This document shows positions 24,600-63,504 of a stretch of 64,000 bases of DNA, piece by piece. A program made the translations under genes and the position numbers. Source of the stretch: Atherinomorus stipes (Eukaryota; Chordata; Actinopteri; Atheriniformes; Atherinidae); NCBI GenBank assembly GCA_023101725.1, contig JALJCO010007818.1, positions 248,001 through 312,000 of the forward strand, in the 5' to 3' direction. Below the pieces are notes generated by a model. That model did not search any database and was not told the origin of the DNA. It saw only the letters and a list, made by a program, of their open reading frames with translations. Positions within the stretch are counted from its first letter, which is position 1, and each line of letters begins with the position of its first letter.

Positions 24600-25790
24600 T
24601 AAGGGTTTTTGATGACTTTTGATTAACCGTGGGTGCTGCTGATCCTGCCATCCTTGAGCTTTTAGACCTCAATGCTGCTTTTGACACAGTCGACCACACA
24701 GTTATTATTTCCCATCTAGAGCACAGTGTATGCATCAGGAGCATGTAGCGTCCCCCCAGGCTCAATTCTGGGCACAATTTTATTCAATTTTATATTCTTA
24801 TACTCTGTATTATTATTATTATCATTATTTTTTAGAAAATTTGATATTTCTTATCACTTTTAAAGATGTTACACAAATACATTTGCCACTAAAACAAAAG
24901 GTTCCCTGTTTCAGTTGGAGTGTTTTAAAGAGATCAAGGAGTGGATTTCTTTTGGCTTTTTAATATTAAATTAAGACAAATGGAGGTCATTGTGTTTGGC
25001 CCCAACTAGGGGTGTTTGGTACTGGCTTTTTTACCGATATCCAATATTTTCCAACTCTTAATTTCCGATATATGATATCAACCGATATCAGTATATGCAG
25101 ACAGCTGTGTGGATGTATGTCTTCTATTTTGAGAAATACAACTATATTCTGCTCCAAGAGCAAAGATCCCAAAATATCCTTAACTCAGCCAGAGGAGTTC
25201 ATTTTGGATGTCTAGCTGCCAGATATCAGATACTAGCAGGTATTAGCCAACATGTGGCTAATTCTAATGTTTCTGACAACTTGGTAACTTAACCAACAAC
25301 TATAACTAGACATATTATAAGCAGCTTCAGAGCAAGTCAGTCTGTAGCAGCTGCAGCTGCACCGTAGTCACATGACTCTGAAAGGAATGCTGGGATATGA
25401 AGTTCTTCCACAATAACAGGGACTTTTATACAGGATGGATCTGTGGTGATGGAACGAAATCTCACAAGATTTCATTGTTCCGTTACGAAATCCCGCAAGT
25501 TTTTGTTAATAAAAATATCAGTCCAAATAAACCGATTCTGATGTTTTCCAATATCAAATTTTAATGCCAATATTGCCCAATAATATCAGTAGGCTAATAT
25601 TATCGGCCTACTGATAATATCGGACATCTCTTGTCCCGATAAGATCGAACATCCCTTGTCCCAACAGGTCTCATGAAGTCTCCACTTTTGATCTTGGCTC
25701 CTTACAATCATTTGTAAAACCCACCATTACAAACCTTGTTGTCAAAATAGTCACTGATTTTAAACTTGACAGCTGTAGAGAAATCCAGTT
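24600..25790 (+). pseudogene. LINE reverse-transcriptase relic, split by a hAT
   Basis: Frameshifted plus-strand translation gives LLDLNAAFDTVDHTVI, then VPPGSILGTILFNF, then EIKEWISFGFLILN and VFGPN up to 25006. After the hAT at 25007-25657, it resumes with an NLVVKIVTDFKLD-like segment. These are RT-domain and thumb-region words of non-LTR elements. Many lesions are present. Confidence 0.7.
25007..25657. mobile_element. hAT element inserted in LINE
   Basis: Ends TAGGGGTGTTTGGTACTGG and, reversed, AAGGGATGTTCGATCTTATC. Flanks GCCCCAAC and GTCCCAAC agree at 7 of 8 positions. It is rich in CCGATATC words near the termini, with an internal inverted repeat around 25590-25625. Confidence 0.8.
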
Positions 25791-26744
25791 AATTAAAAAT
25801 CAACACCTTAATTTTGAAACTAACTGAATTCAACAAAATAAGAAAAAATACCTAAATTTTGCAACAACTAACCAATGGAAGTAACAGAAATTAACATGTC
25901 ATTCATGAAAATCAATGTCTGTCTATTAACCTCATCAGACTTTATAATTTTAATCACCAAAAAAGTGACAAACTGTCTGAGGCCCAGATCAGTTCATCTC
26001 AGATCATATTATGACATAAGTTCTGCATCATGGATCACATTTCACACAGAACATCACAGGTTTTTTTTTTTTTTTTCCATCTTCACTTCAGATTCAGTGG
26101 TCTGACAACAGACCTAGCTGATCCCAGTCCAGATGTAGAATCAGACTCAGATGAGCTGGATTTGGGCCATTCCTTCCTTTACCATGACTGTTCACCAGCA
26201 TGTCCATGTTAACTCCATCGTTAAATTAGAAGCTGCTTTAAAGACCCACAATGCAACTTTTAGACCTCAAAATTATGTGTTTCTGACTTGTTATGATGGC
26301 ACACCAACATTCAGTTTGTGCATTTTCGAGTCGTCACTGCCCAGAGGCGTCCCGAGGCTCAGAAACTGCAGTATGTCACTTTTCTGCTCAACTCACCTCA
26401 CCTCACCTTAGTTAGTGAGCTTTTCTATCAGGGGTTTTTCCAAGCTGAGGTGATACATTTTCTGTACTTACTCTTGGTGAGGTTCTGAGCGTGCCGACGC
26501 GAGCTATGTCTGACGTCATCTCACTGCATGCCGCCTATTGGCCAAGGGGTTAGCCAATCAGATGTCAGAGTCAGAGAGGGACATCATTAAAAGAGCGACA
26601 GTTCACACTGCCTACCAGTAGGTGGTGGTAACGCAACTCAAACGGTTTGCCAGCCGCCAGTAAAAACAGCAACAGAGGAAGAAGAGAAGGAGAAGGAAGA
26701 TGAGAGGAACGGACGAGATGGTTACTTGCACTAGATCAGACAGA

Positions 26745-26817
26745 TTTCAGATAACTCATTTGGTAGAGCATCTGACTTTTATTCCGAGGGTCCAGGGTTT
26801 AAGTCCCTGTTAAGGCG
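26745..26817 (+). pseudogene. tRNA-Lys(TTT)-like sequence, degenerate
   Basis: 73 bases aligning end to end with vertebrate tRNA-Lys: D-arm ataactcatttggtagagca, anticodon loop cttttat (anticodon TTT), variable loop and T-arm gggtccagggtttaagtccc. The acceptor and anticodon stems no longer pair and box A is damaged, while box B (ggtttaagtcc) is one base from consensus. It is not expected to be a working tRNA. Confidence 0.7.
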
Positions 26818-26876
26818 AACAGTTTTCTTTTTTTTTTTCTCCACGATCTTGTTGAGAATCTAGATAGATACATAAA

Positions 26877-26934
26877 CAAACCCTGGACCCTCAGATCAAA
26901 AATAAGATGCTCTACCAACTGAGCTATCTAAACT
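26877..26934 (-). pseudogene. tRNA-Lys-like sequence, inverted and 3'-truncated
   Basis: Minus strand: agatagctcagttggtagag, anticodon region cttatttttgatctg, then gggtccagggttt, where the match stops. Box A (tagctcagttgg) is intact and the T-arm is lost. It is the mirror partner of the copy at 26745-26817. Confidence 0.7.
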
Positions 26935-27628
26935 CCATCTGAACGATTGCAAGAAACTATCTCGTCCGGCTGGAAAACAGTTAATGAGGTGCGTTACCGC
27001 CACCTACTGGTAGGGAGTGTGATCTGTTGTTGCTGTCTTTGCATCACACAATCTAGTACGTCGCAGCAGCTTCACTCTTACCCCCACCCATTTGTGATCA
27101 GGGTAATGGATTGGAATTGAAAAGCTACCAAGCCAAGTTGAATTGAGTTGAGTTTAGTTGAGTTGAGGTGACTCGTGCTGGTGGAAAAGGGCTATGAGTT
27201 TTGTATCCGGAACGGGACCGTGACATTGCAGCCGACTATTGGTTGTGCACCGCGTCACTTACTAGCAAACGGATATGAACCAGATATGAACACAGTGGGT
27301 GTTTTGAACGCGCATCATATCAGATTCGGCAAAGAAATGCAAGGAAACATCAGAGGAAGAGAAAGGGCAGAACAAGAGTCAAGATAAGACTTTCTTTTAC
27401 TGGATGGAATAAGCTCACATTACAGGTAAGATGAAGATGGATGCTAGTTTAGCTGTCGATCGGGGGCGTGTCACTGAGAAAACTGCTAAAGTTCTGTTGG
27501 CCTTTAAATAGAAAATGCTGAATGTTCAGATTTTGTCTGTCTTCTTTGAAACTTGTGGTCTTAAACAGAGATGCTTTTCTAATTAAATCGCACCTGAACA
27601 CATGAATCTGCATAACGAATGTAAAGAT

Positions 27629-27629
<1 letters not shown>

Positions 27630-27667
<38 letters not shown>
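27630..27667. repeat. (CA)n microsatellite
   Basis: About 19 uninterrupted CA units. Confidence 0.97.
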
Positions 27668-27669
<2 letters not shown>

Positions 27670-27957
27670 AAAAGGGCAGGTCTCATCACTCTGTCCCTCT
27701 TCATGCTAATATAGAGCTATCACCCTGCATAACAAATGAAGATCTGATTTGAATAATTGGGTTTTATCTTTGAGCAGAGGCAGAGAATCTGCACTGTTAG
27801 TGGTTTTCCTGAAAGGTGACTCTGTGTTGACTCTGCTTGCATTTTCCCCACGTAACAGAGTTAGTGTTCTGGCGATAAGATCTTACATATTTAAGCTGTT
27901 CACTTCTCAGTTTTAGTCAAGTTTTCTCTGAATTACCCTCTCTATGTGATGAACGGG

Positions 27958-28545
27958 GCTGCACGGTGGTGTGGTGGTTAGCACTACAGCCTCACAATAA
28001 GAAAGTCGCTAGTTTGAGTCTCAGGTGTGGAGGGCTTCGAACAGTTCCACCACTGGTCTTCCTGTGTGGAGTTTGCATGTTCTGTGTATGTGTTGGTTCT
28101 CTCCGGGTACTCCGGCTTCGTCCACCATCCACAGACATGCATGTTGGCTTAATTTTAGGTTTAATTGGTCACTTCGCTTGTGAGTAAATGTGAGCATGAA
28201 TGGTTGTCTGTCTCTCTGTGTTGGCCTGCGACCGACTGGCAACCTGTCCAGGGTGTACCTGCCTCTAGCCCAATAATAGCAGGGCCAACACAGAGAGACA
28301 GACAACCATTCACACTCACGGACTTTCCTAGGGGCAATTTAGAGTGACCAGTTAATCTAACATGCATGTCTTTGGATAGTGGGAGGAAGCTGGAGTACCC
28401 GGAGAGAACCCACACATACACGGGGAGAACATGCAAACTCCACACAGGAAGGCCTGCAGCTGGAACTGTTTGAAATCCCTCCCCAGCCGGGAATTGAACT
28501 AACAACCTTCTTATTGTAAGGCTGCGGTGCTAACCACCACGCCAT
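27958..28545. repeat. Head-to-head pair of a common fish interspersed repeat
   Basis: The left copy starts gcacggtggtgtggtggtta and contains tggagtttgcatgttctg and tctccgggtactccgg. The right copy is the same sequence inverted (ccggagagaacccacac, catgcaaactccacacagga, gtgctaaccaccac). The arms meet near 28265, making a palindrome of nearly 600 bp. Confidence 0.85.
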
Positions 28546-28860
28546 GACATTTAAATTAAGTTATTAATTTAAAAATTAGCACCTTATTTAAAAAAAAAAA
28601 AAAAACACTCTCTTAAGACGGTTTTTCAGACATTTTGATAAAGTGTTGTTAAAACAGTTTTTCGCATTTACATGCCATCCCTTGATATTCTTTGATATTT
28701 TCCTGGTGACACGTCATCAGAGTGATGTTTCGAGTACTGTCAGTAAACTTACTGAATTCAACAGAACAACAAAATTACTGAAATATTGTATTTTTAAGAC
28801 CATTACACAGTTACTACGGACCATTCTGAAATCAAATCCCGGGAGGGGAGGAGCCTGCGA

Positions 28861-29668
28861 TAGGGCTGGACGATAATTCATTGATATATATCGATCGATA
28901 GAGGTTTTTTCAATAGAAAAAAAAGAGGGTCAATAAAAGTTTGATATAGAAACATAGTTTTCCACTGTAGCCGATCGGGTAGCATGATACTACAGTCACT
29001 ACTTCCGCCAAACCAATCACAAATGCAGACCCAGGCAAAGGCTGAATTAGAATTCAGTGTTCGTGTGATCTTTATTATAAGTAGGGCATTCAGCAAAAGC
29101 TTAAAAGGGGAAGTAAGTTTTTTTTTTTTTTTTTATCTAGGCCTGTTTTCTGGCATGAAATATGTTCATTTACTCACTCAGACAGTTTTGGTGCAACCTG
29201 AATTCCTTTGGGAGATATTTAGATCCACTCCAGATCAGAGTATGTCCAATATATGGACAAATCACAAAAAGGCCGCTTCAAGCTTACAGGGGTCCGACTA
29301 ATGTTTTGTAACAAAACATTGGTGAAGTGAAGGAGTTTGTGGCAGATAATGCCTTATTTAGAGGCTGTGCAAGGTTGTTCGCATCACTTCCGTTATATTG
29401 GACATACGCTGATCTGGAGTGGATCTAAATATCTCCCGAAGGAATTCAAGATACACCAGAACTGTCTGGGTCAGTAAGTGAACGTATTATCATGCTAGAA
29501 AATAGGTCCAGGTGAAAAAAAAAAAACTTTCCCTTTAAATGGCCAGGGCTGCACCTAAAATGGCTTTTAATTTCAAATGGCTTTCTTTTTTTTTTTGATA
29601 AATATCGATATCAATCGATACAGATTTTTTTTCATCGATAATCTTTTTTTCTATATTGTCCAGCCCCA
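28861..29668. mobile_element. hAT element with perfect 8-bp target duplication
   Basis: Ends TAGGGCTGGACGATAATTC and, reversed, TGGGGCTGGACAATATAG. Flanked by GCCTGCGA at 28853-28860 and 29669-29676. Runs of ATCGATATC occur near both ends. It carries a nested TTAA element. Confidence 0.9.
29101..29538. mobile_element. TTAA fold-back MITE nested in hAT
   Basis: TTAAAAGGGGAAGT on the left, aactttccctttaa on the right. The arms are inverted copies of each other (ttaaaag..., agatccactccagatcaga, aaataggtccagg). No ORF. Confidence 0.85.
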
Positions 29669-29676
29669 GCCTGCGA

Positions 29677-32006
29677 CAGAAATAAAAAGACCTCAGGCCT
29701 CAGAAATAAAAAGTAAAGGCTTGTCACTCTTACATCAGCCTCTAAATGATGGAGGATTTGTTGTTACTGGCTTTATTTGGGGATAATGTTGCAAGGGGTC
29801 TTAAAACTGATTTAATGAGGGCCCAGCTCTGGGCCTCTGTGATGGCCCATCATAGTTTTACGTTGGTTGACTGAACAGTGGTGAAAAGCTGCACCTGTAG
29901 TGGGGGAGTGGCCATATTTATGAAAGCCTGCTCAGGCAACACCACACAGCAATGTTTTCTTTTTATGTAGTTTCTCTTTTGCATCTTTATCCAACAATGC
30001 ACACACATTTGCCACACACCCATTTATGGCACGACAGATGTACAATTCCTCACCCCACTTTAGTTTATTTTGTAATGATTTCATTATGATTTGGAACAAA
30101 CATTAATTGGGCTAATTTATTGCATTGTGTGGACTTTTGTTGCCACTTTGAGCCAGGTTGGTAACAAATGGGGGCTTGTCCGGGATCATCTGGATCCTTT
30201 AGCTTTCTGTTTTTTTTCTGATAAGTATGGTCTAATGCTAAGCTATGGTAGCATCCTTTAAATGTTGAGAGGTGAATCCACAAATGTTGTTTTTACTATC
30301 CTGGGCTCCGGACAACAAACCTGTTTGCCCCCCCCCCCCGCCATGGGTTGGCACATGGGTTGGCACATTTGCTCTCCATCCTCTCTTTCGGGATACAAAA
30401 TGTTTTGCAAAATGTTTTGCATCTCCATCCTCCTTAAAGTGGAGTCTCGTGGTACGACATTTTACCAGAATTAAGACTTATGCGTTAAACACCATTCAAT
30501 AGAAACACCTGCACATGGCAATTGTACTTTTTCAAAATTTAAGAATTATCGGTTTTATTTTTCAAAAAAGTGTAATGGAAGCGCAGCTGTTTCCGCAGTA
30601 GTATGACCAGTCTCACTCTGCTTCATGCTGTATGTCAGTATAATCACAATAATTATCCATCTTTTATCTTATTTTTAAACTTAAATATACACGTGCCCAC
30701 ACTTGCATCAGCCAGGAAAAGAAGCTCAATGTGCTGTGTATCCAAGGCAACCTAAATTAGCCTCAGCAGGTATGTGGGCATTACATGGGGAGAGAGGGTG
30801 AGCAAGTGGGGATGAAAGAACGGGAAGGAAAAGCAGGAGAAGGTGCAAAAAAGGGAAATGGTGTGGAAAGGAGGAGTGGAGGGCTGCAGATAAGACCTGA
30901 GAGGTACAGATGGAGAGTAGAGGTGAAGTCGGAGGTTGAATGTGATTAGAAGTGGGCACAATGCACGGAGTGAGTCAGAAGGCAACGAAAGTGATGAGGA
31001 AGTAGCATGCTGCTTATTGCATGCCACCGAGAATAACGGCAGCAACCAGTCTGCAGGACTGCGTGTGTGTGTTTCTGTGTGCGCGCAGGAAAAGCTATTA
31101 AGCAATACCAGCACAGACAAAGCTAACTGAATTACACTACCAAAGAGACAAGATTAGACTACACACACATACATGGAAGTGCTCGTTTGTGTTGACTAGT
31201 ATGTGGATGACAGAAGGGGTCCAAGAACACAGACGGCCCGTGGGAGAGATGACGCACGAGCACACACACATGCTCACATAACACAACACGTATCTAAATA
31301 TACACATGTACAAAGCCTGTTTCTCCAACTTGTCACATAACCCTGTGTGTGTGTGTGTGTGTGGTGACGCAAAGCAAATTTGTGTGTGCTCGTGAAAGCT
31401 TTTGTCGCAGTTTTTGCCGCTGTGTGTGTTAGACTATTCCTCAAGGTGTTAATTGGAGAACAAATGTGTGTGTGCCTTTCATTTTACATCTCTGCACCTT
31501 TTTTTCCTCCTCCTCCCTCCTTCACCATCTGACCCTTTTCTTCTCCTCATCTGTCTGTCAAACAGAGATGTTCGCTGGAAAAGTGTCTGGGTTTTCTTTT
31601 TGTTTGTTTTTTCTGTGATTTCAAAGAGATTTCTGCTCTTTGCTGATCTAGTGAGCATGTGGTTGAAAGTTGGTGTTAGCAGAGGGGTTTTGGGGAATGA
31701 CTGAGGTGCGAGGATGGACCTGAACAACAAAGCAGTTCATAGACAACACAGCTTTGCAGGAAACAAGCATAAGAAACTGAAACGAGCAAGTAAAACCATT
31801 TCAAAATGAAACGGGAGGTCATGAAAAGCTGAAATTATCCAGAAACACCTCCAATGACTGAATAATCCGTTTCCCACGGAGGGAACTCACCTGGCTTCAC
31901 ATTCTCTAAATTTTGGGTCTGTTTTTCTTTTGTGGAGTCTTTGAGGAGCTGGATGGAAACTCGGTGTGTGGGATTTGTAGTCCTCACGTGTCGTCTCTTC
32001 CTCTAG
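29677..32006. other. Unassigned non-coding DNA upstream of the first visible clcn2 exon
   Basis: C homopolymer at about 30329-30339, GA-rich at 30780-30930, (GT)n at about 31344-31362 and CT-rich at 31500-31560. No clcn2 N-terminal exon is recognised. Confidence 0.5.
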
Positions 32007-59232
<27,226 letters not shown>

Positions 59233-59559
59233 GTAGGAGTCACGCGCACGGACTTAAAAAGTCTTAAAATTCTCAAATTTACAAAACTGCTTTTAATATA
59301 TTAAAAAGTCCTTAAATTTGACAGTTTTGGTCTTAAATTATGTGACGCCACAACGGATTTTTGTCACTTGGACAAATGACATCTGGACAGAAAAAAACTG
59401 AGATCCACATGTTTTTCCCAACCAATAAATCTCGACAAAGCCTTTATGTGGCCATGAAATGGGCATTAAATTCTGTTCTAAATGGTCTTAAAAAGGTCTT
59501 TAAACGTCTTGAATTTAACTTGTAAAAGCGTGTTCTTTGTTAATACTGTAGCTAATATT
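59233..59559. repeat. Repeat rich in tcttaaa words
   Basis: aaaaagtcttaaaattctc, taaaaagtccttaaatttg and ggtcttaaaaaggtcttta recur in this stretch. It resembles an interspersed fish repeat, not coding. Confidence 0.45.
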
Positions 59560-59815
59560 AAAGTGCATTTATATTTGTTAATTTCTTACCTTTTTTAAAC
59601 AAGGCTAAGTGTTTTTTTTTCTTTTTTTTTCTCTTCCTTTTATTCCTTTTTTTTCTCTCAAACAAAAGGCTAAATGTTTATGTCAAGCCTGATGCCTTCA
59701 CTCACATGGCAAGGTGTATGATTGATTCATTCAACACAAGTATCGAGTCGGTATCAGCTGATATGCTCAGCAAAGCTGTTCTGATTGGATCAGAAAAAAC
59801 TGCATCGGTAAAGGT
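59560..59815. repeat. Right half of the hAT-type MITE family (35411 type)
   Basis: aatgtttatgtcaagcctga, tgccttcactcacatggcaa and agtcggtatcagctgatatg match 35620-35740. Confidence 0.7.
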
Positions 59816-60456
59816 TCTAGGTAATGTCTAAAATAAAACTGAGGGTATCTCAGACTTTGAGGTTTGCTGTTGTAGATCGGATGTTTCTCCCATGGAAAGA
59901 ATTCCATGATTGTCCATGAAACATGAAACATGACTGTTTCCAGTGAAACACGGCTGCTTGTTCTCTACATGAGCCTCAGCCGAGGGCCAAACTCCGCTGG
60001 AGAAAAGTGAAACCTGCGAGTAAAGTTAAAAGATTGAATTTCTTTCTTCTTCCGCCATCCCCACAGACTCCCATGTTAAAAAGGCCAAATACACAGCAGA
60101 AATAAACATGTTTACAGCCTGGTTCAAAACATCATTTTGGGTTTAATAGGTCATGTTTACCTTCATGTCACCTGTGAAGGTGGTGATTTTTTTTTTTATA
60201 TAACTCATCCGTTTAGATGTAATTTAATCTTGAAATTAAACATAATTAGGGGCGTGTCCTTTTGATTGACAGGCAGCAATCAAAATCAAAAGGACTTGCT
60301 TCAGGTGTCCAGCAGCTCACAGCCTGCAACATACATTCATCAAAAAATGAATTAAAACACAATAAAAATGTTAAAAATAACTATTGATGGTAATAAAGTG
60401 CACAGCTTAGCAGTATCTATTATACAGTCTGATCTGATCTAAGACTTGAAGATAAC

Positions 60457-60488
60457 GATGGATGGATGGATGGATGGATGGATGGATG
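60457..60488. repeat. (GGAT)n microsatellite
   Basis: About eight GGAT units. Confidence 0.97.
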
Positions 60489-60644
60489 TGTTCAGTGCCA
60501 TTATTACTGGTTGTTTTGGTTTGTTTGTTGTTTTTAAAAGCTTTGTCCATGGCTTTCACAGCTTTACATCTCCTGGCACACTGCAAAAACTCAAATCTTA
60601 GCAATTATATTTTTCTCATTTCTAGACAAAATATCTCATCACAC

Positions 60645-61106
60645 CAGGGGTCGCGTTAACCGAATATTTTCCGTTTTTTTTAAACGGTGACAGGAAAATC
60701 TGAAGGCCATCAGTCATTTTGACAGATTGCAATTTACACTCCTGACCACTAGATGGCGAGTTAGCATATTGTCTCTCCTGATGCATGGCCTGTTGGGTTC
60801 ACTCAGAAAAATGTCATGGCAGCTGAGTGTCCGAAGCTTCTTCAAAAAGCCCAATAATGAAGACAGTGTTGACAAAAGAGCTGAAAAAAGGGAGACTGAT
60901 GCAGTGGAAGATGAGGGACAAAAAAGTAATCAGTCTTCGGCACCAACTGAGCAACCAAGCATTTAATGGAAAAATGCTACCGAATATGTCATTATTATAT
61001 GTATATATTTGAATTAAAGTGACAGGTAAGAAATAGATTATGACTGGATTTTTATGACCCTGTCAGTCAAAGTGACGGGCAACGAAAAAGTCTAGCGCAA
61101 CCTCTG
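60645..61106 (+). mobile_element. Short hAT element, 8-bp target duplication
   Basis: Ends CAGGGGTCGCGTTAAC and, reversed, CAGAGGTTGCGCTAGAC. Flanked by CATCACAC at 60637-60644 and 61107-61114. A short frame inside (SVRSFFKKPNNEDSVDK) resembles the N-terminal SFF-KKP region of some hAT transposases. The element has only 462 bp and no catalytic domain. Confidence 0.9.
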
Positions 61107-61275
61107 CATCACACTCAAAATAAGACAAAATTGCTTAATAATGAAGCATTTCGATAAGATTTAAGATCTTCTTTGACAATGCATCTTATTTCAAGAAATT
61201 AGGAAAATTTTGCTTGTCCCATTGGCAGAATTTTTTTGCTTAAGCAAAAAAAAAAATCTTTTTTTTTTACTCATT

Positions 61276-61751
61276 TTAAAGACACACAACGGAACTTTCA
61301 GCAGTTTTCTCAGTGACGCGCCTCCTATCGGCAGCTAAACTAGCATCCATCTTGTTCGTACCTGTACTGTAAGCTCACTTCAGCCAGTAAAAGACAGTCT
61401 TATCTTGACTCTTGTTCTGTCCCTTCCTCTGTTTCTTTTCCTCTCTTCCTCCGGTAATGTTTCCTTGCGTTTCTTTACCGAATTCGACATGATGCGCATT
61501 CAAAACACCCGCGATGTTGATCCCTGGTTTACATCCGGTTGCTAGTGAGTGACGAGGTGTTGCAGCCAATAGTCGGCTGCAACGTCACGGTCGCGTCCCG
61601 GATGGGAATCTTACATAGTGCTGTTTCTGAGCCCCGGGACGGCTCTGGGCACTGACAGCTCGAAAATGCGCATAATGAATGTTGGTGTGCCATCAAAACG
61701 AGTCAGAAACACAGATTTTTAAGGTCTAAAAGTTACGTTGTGTGTCTTTAA
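61276..61751. mobile_element. TTAA-flanked MITE
   Basis: TTAAAGACACACAACGGAAC and, reversed, TTAAAGACACACAACGTAAC. It is the intact relative of the interrupted copy at 26238-27507. Confidence 0.9.
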
Positions 61752-61968
61752 GGCAATGCGTCTTATTTCAAGAAATCTTATGAAGAAAATTTTGCTTGTC
61801 CCACTGGCAGATTTTTTTGCTCATTACAAGCCAGAAAATATTGAAATAAGATTTTATATCTTACTGCAATGTTTCTCTTTGAGTAATTTTGTCTTATTTT
61901 GAGTGTGATGAGATATTTTGTCTAGAAATGAGAAAAATATACTTGCTAAGATTTGAGTTTTTTCAGTG

Positions 61969-63504
61969 CAGCTATTTCCTGAGGATATTCTGCAGGTTTA
62001 TGTCTCTTTCAGTCTTACAGTATATCAGCTCCCATTACTGTATGTTATTGTGCATAAAACGTTTGTTGTTTTAATTACAATTTTCTTTCCTGGAAATTTT
62101 CCTTCAGTCCATTAATGGATCATCAGACAGCTCTCTGCTGTGATTTACTGTTGAATTTTTCCTGGTTTTTGCTTCAGGGGGAGAGAACTGAAGGGTATAT
62201 GAAGCCTACAGGTTTATAAACTGTAAAGGCATATTCATATGTATCGCTGTCTGCGGGCATTAATGTGCCCTCCACTCCACCTCAGTGCGACACTGAGCTG
62301 AACAGCAGGATATCTAGATATGTCCTCTAAAATGAAGCCACATAGATTTGATTAAGTCAACAGAAACTCCTCATCTGCTGATCTCTGAAAAAATTGTGGA
62401 ACAGATATCCGACACCGGCCGAGGACTCCAGTTATGTTAGAAAGTCTGGGGGTGATGGTGATGATGAAGGTGCAGCGTGCAGTGATTCACTGTTTCCAAA
62501 AGGCTGATGTCTCACTCAGCCTTTTCTCTCTGAGAGAAACAGCAGTTTCTATAAAGTGAGTTTGACTCAGTCGACAGTCCTCCTTTCTCTCTCGGGGGGT
62601 AAGCTAGCTCTATCTAGTTTGTGTTGGAGAGCCTCTTCATGCAGAGGGTTGCTAAAACAGATATATAGAGTGGGTATAGGGTCATAAGTTTAGTAACTGT
62701 AATTCTATTTGTCAGTGTAACAAGTACAAGTGCAAATCTACTAATTTGAACTACTGGTAATTCTGCAAGTATGAAAATACAAGTCAGCTTTAGAAGTAAA
62801 AATGATTTGTCCCTCATTTTACACAACTACCACCAATGGGATTTCCCCAAAGCCTAACCAATCACAGAGAGAGGAGGGCGGAGACGCTTACAAACTTTAC
62901 ATCATGTGGAAGCATAGCGCTACGTCTGACTAAGGCCAGCACGACTCTCTTAGCTCCCTACAATCAGGGCTCATGGAAACTTATTGGTTTCTTTGTGTAG
63001 ATGGAAAACGTGTGTCTACTACAGACTCACCTTTGGGAAGCTACTATGGTGTAGCCGGTCTTGGTCACACATTGAAGCCGTACCTTTCTAGGCAATGTTA
63101 GGTTTGGTCATGAACTCAAACATTCTCAGCCCTCCTCTTCGTGATTGGTCAGGGATGTAAAACGGTTGAGTGCGGTAATGATAAGGCTCTACCCGGAGAC
63201 TAAGTTGACTCAATTTTTGATTGGCTACTTCCTTATTTGGAAAAACTGGGTCAACCTGCTGTTGCTAGCAAAAGTTTTTTCCTTTTTTTTGCTATGCTAT
63301 CTGTTAGCATCATGGGCACTTCAGACAGTGAACGTATGTTGATCAGACAAGACAGGATTTAAAAACTGAAGCAGCACAAACAAAAGGTTTTTTTTGGACA
63401 AACCAGTACAAATGTTTGAGGCTATTTTGGTTCGGTTCAGACAGTCAGGGCAGGGGCTGGGTGACATCATCGCCTTATATTTAAACTAAACTTATTACAA
63501 ACTC
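61969..63504. other. Unassigned, presumed clcn2 intron
   Basis: No next clcn2 exon and no repeat family recognised. Confidence 0.45.

Larger units (their letters stand above)
26382..27195. repeat. Palindromic insert with paired tRNA-Lys-like arms
   Basis: Arms about 26604-26807 and 26879-27021 are inverted relative to each other: cctaccagtaggtggtggta versus, reversed, cctaccagtaggtggcggta. Other shared words are ggacgagat and gttggtagagcatct. The outer flanks are caactcacctcacctcacc on the left and tgagttgaggtgac on the right. Confidence 0.6.
26238..27507. mobile_element. TTAA-flanked element carrying a nested insertion
   Basis: TTAA at both ends. The left part (aacttttagacctcaaaatt) and the right part (tggatgctagtttagctgtc) match the uninterrupted copy at 61276-61751 in reverse orientation. 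The stretch between about 26382 and 27195 is not in that copy and is an insertion. The shared protein-like frame GVLNAHHIRFGKEMQGNI comes from repeat DNA, not a gene. Confidence 0.75.
60579..61968. mobile_element. CACTGCAAAA-type DNA element with two nested insertions
   Basis: Left cactgcaaaaactcaaatct and right, reversed, cactgaaaaaactcaaatct. Remaining host parts match across the gaps (aataagacaaaattgct; tcccactggcagattttttt). Hosts the hAT at 60645-61106 and the TTAA element at 61276-61751. Confidence 0.8.

Noticed and set aside
26745..26934. Functional tRNA genes
   Set aside because: Acceptor and anticodon stems do not pair in the first copy, and the T-arm is missing in the second.
27175..27387. 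Open frame with GVLNAHHIRFGKEMQGNI
   Set aside because: A similar frame occurs at 61375-61569 in another copy of the same TTAA element; it is repeat DNA, with no function indicated.
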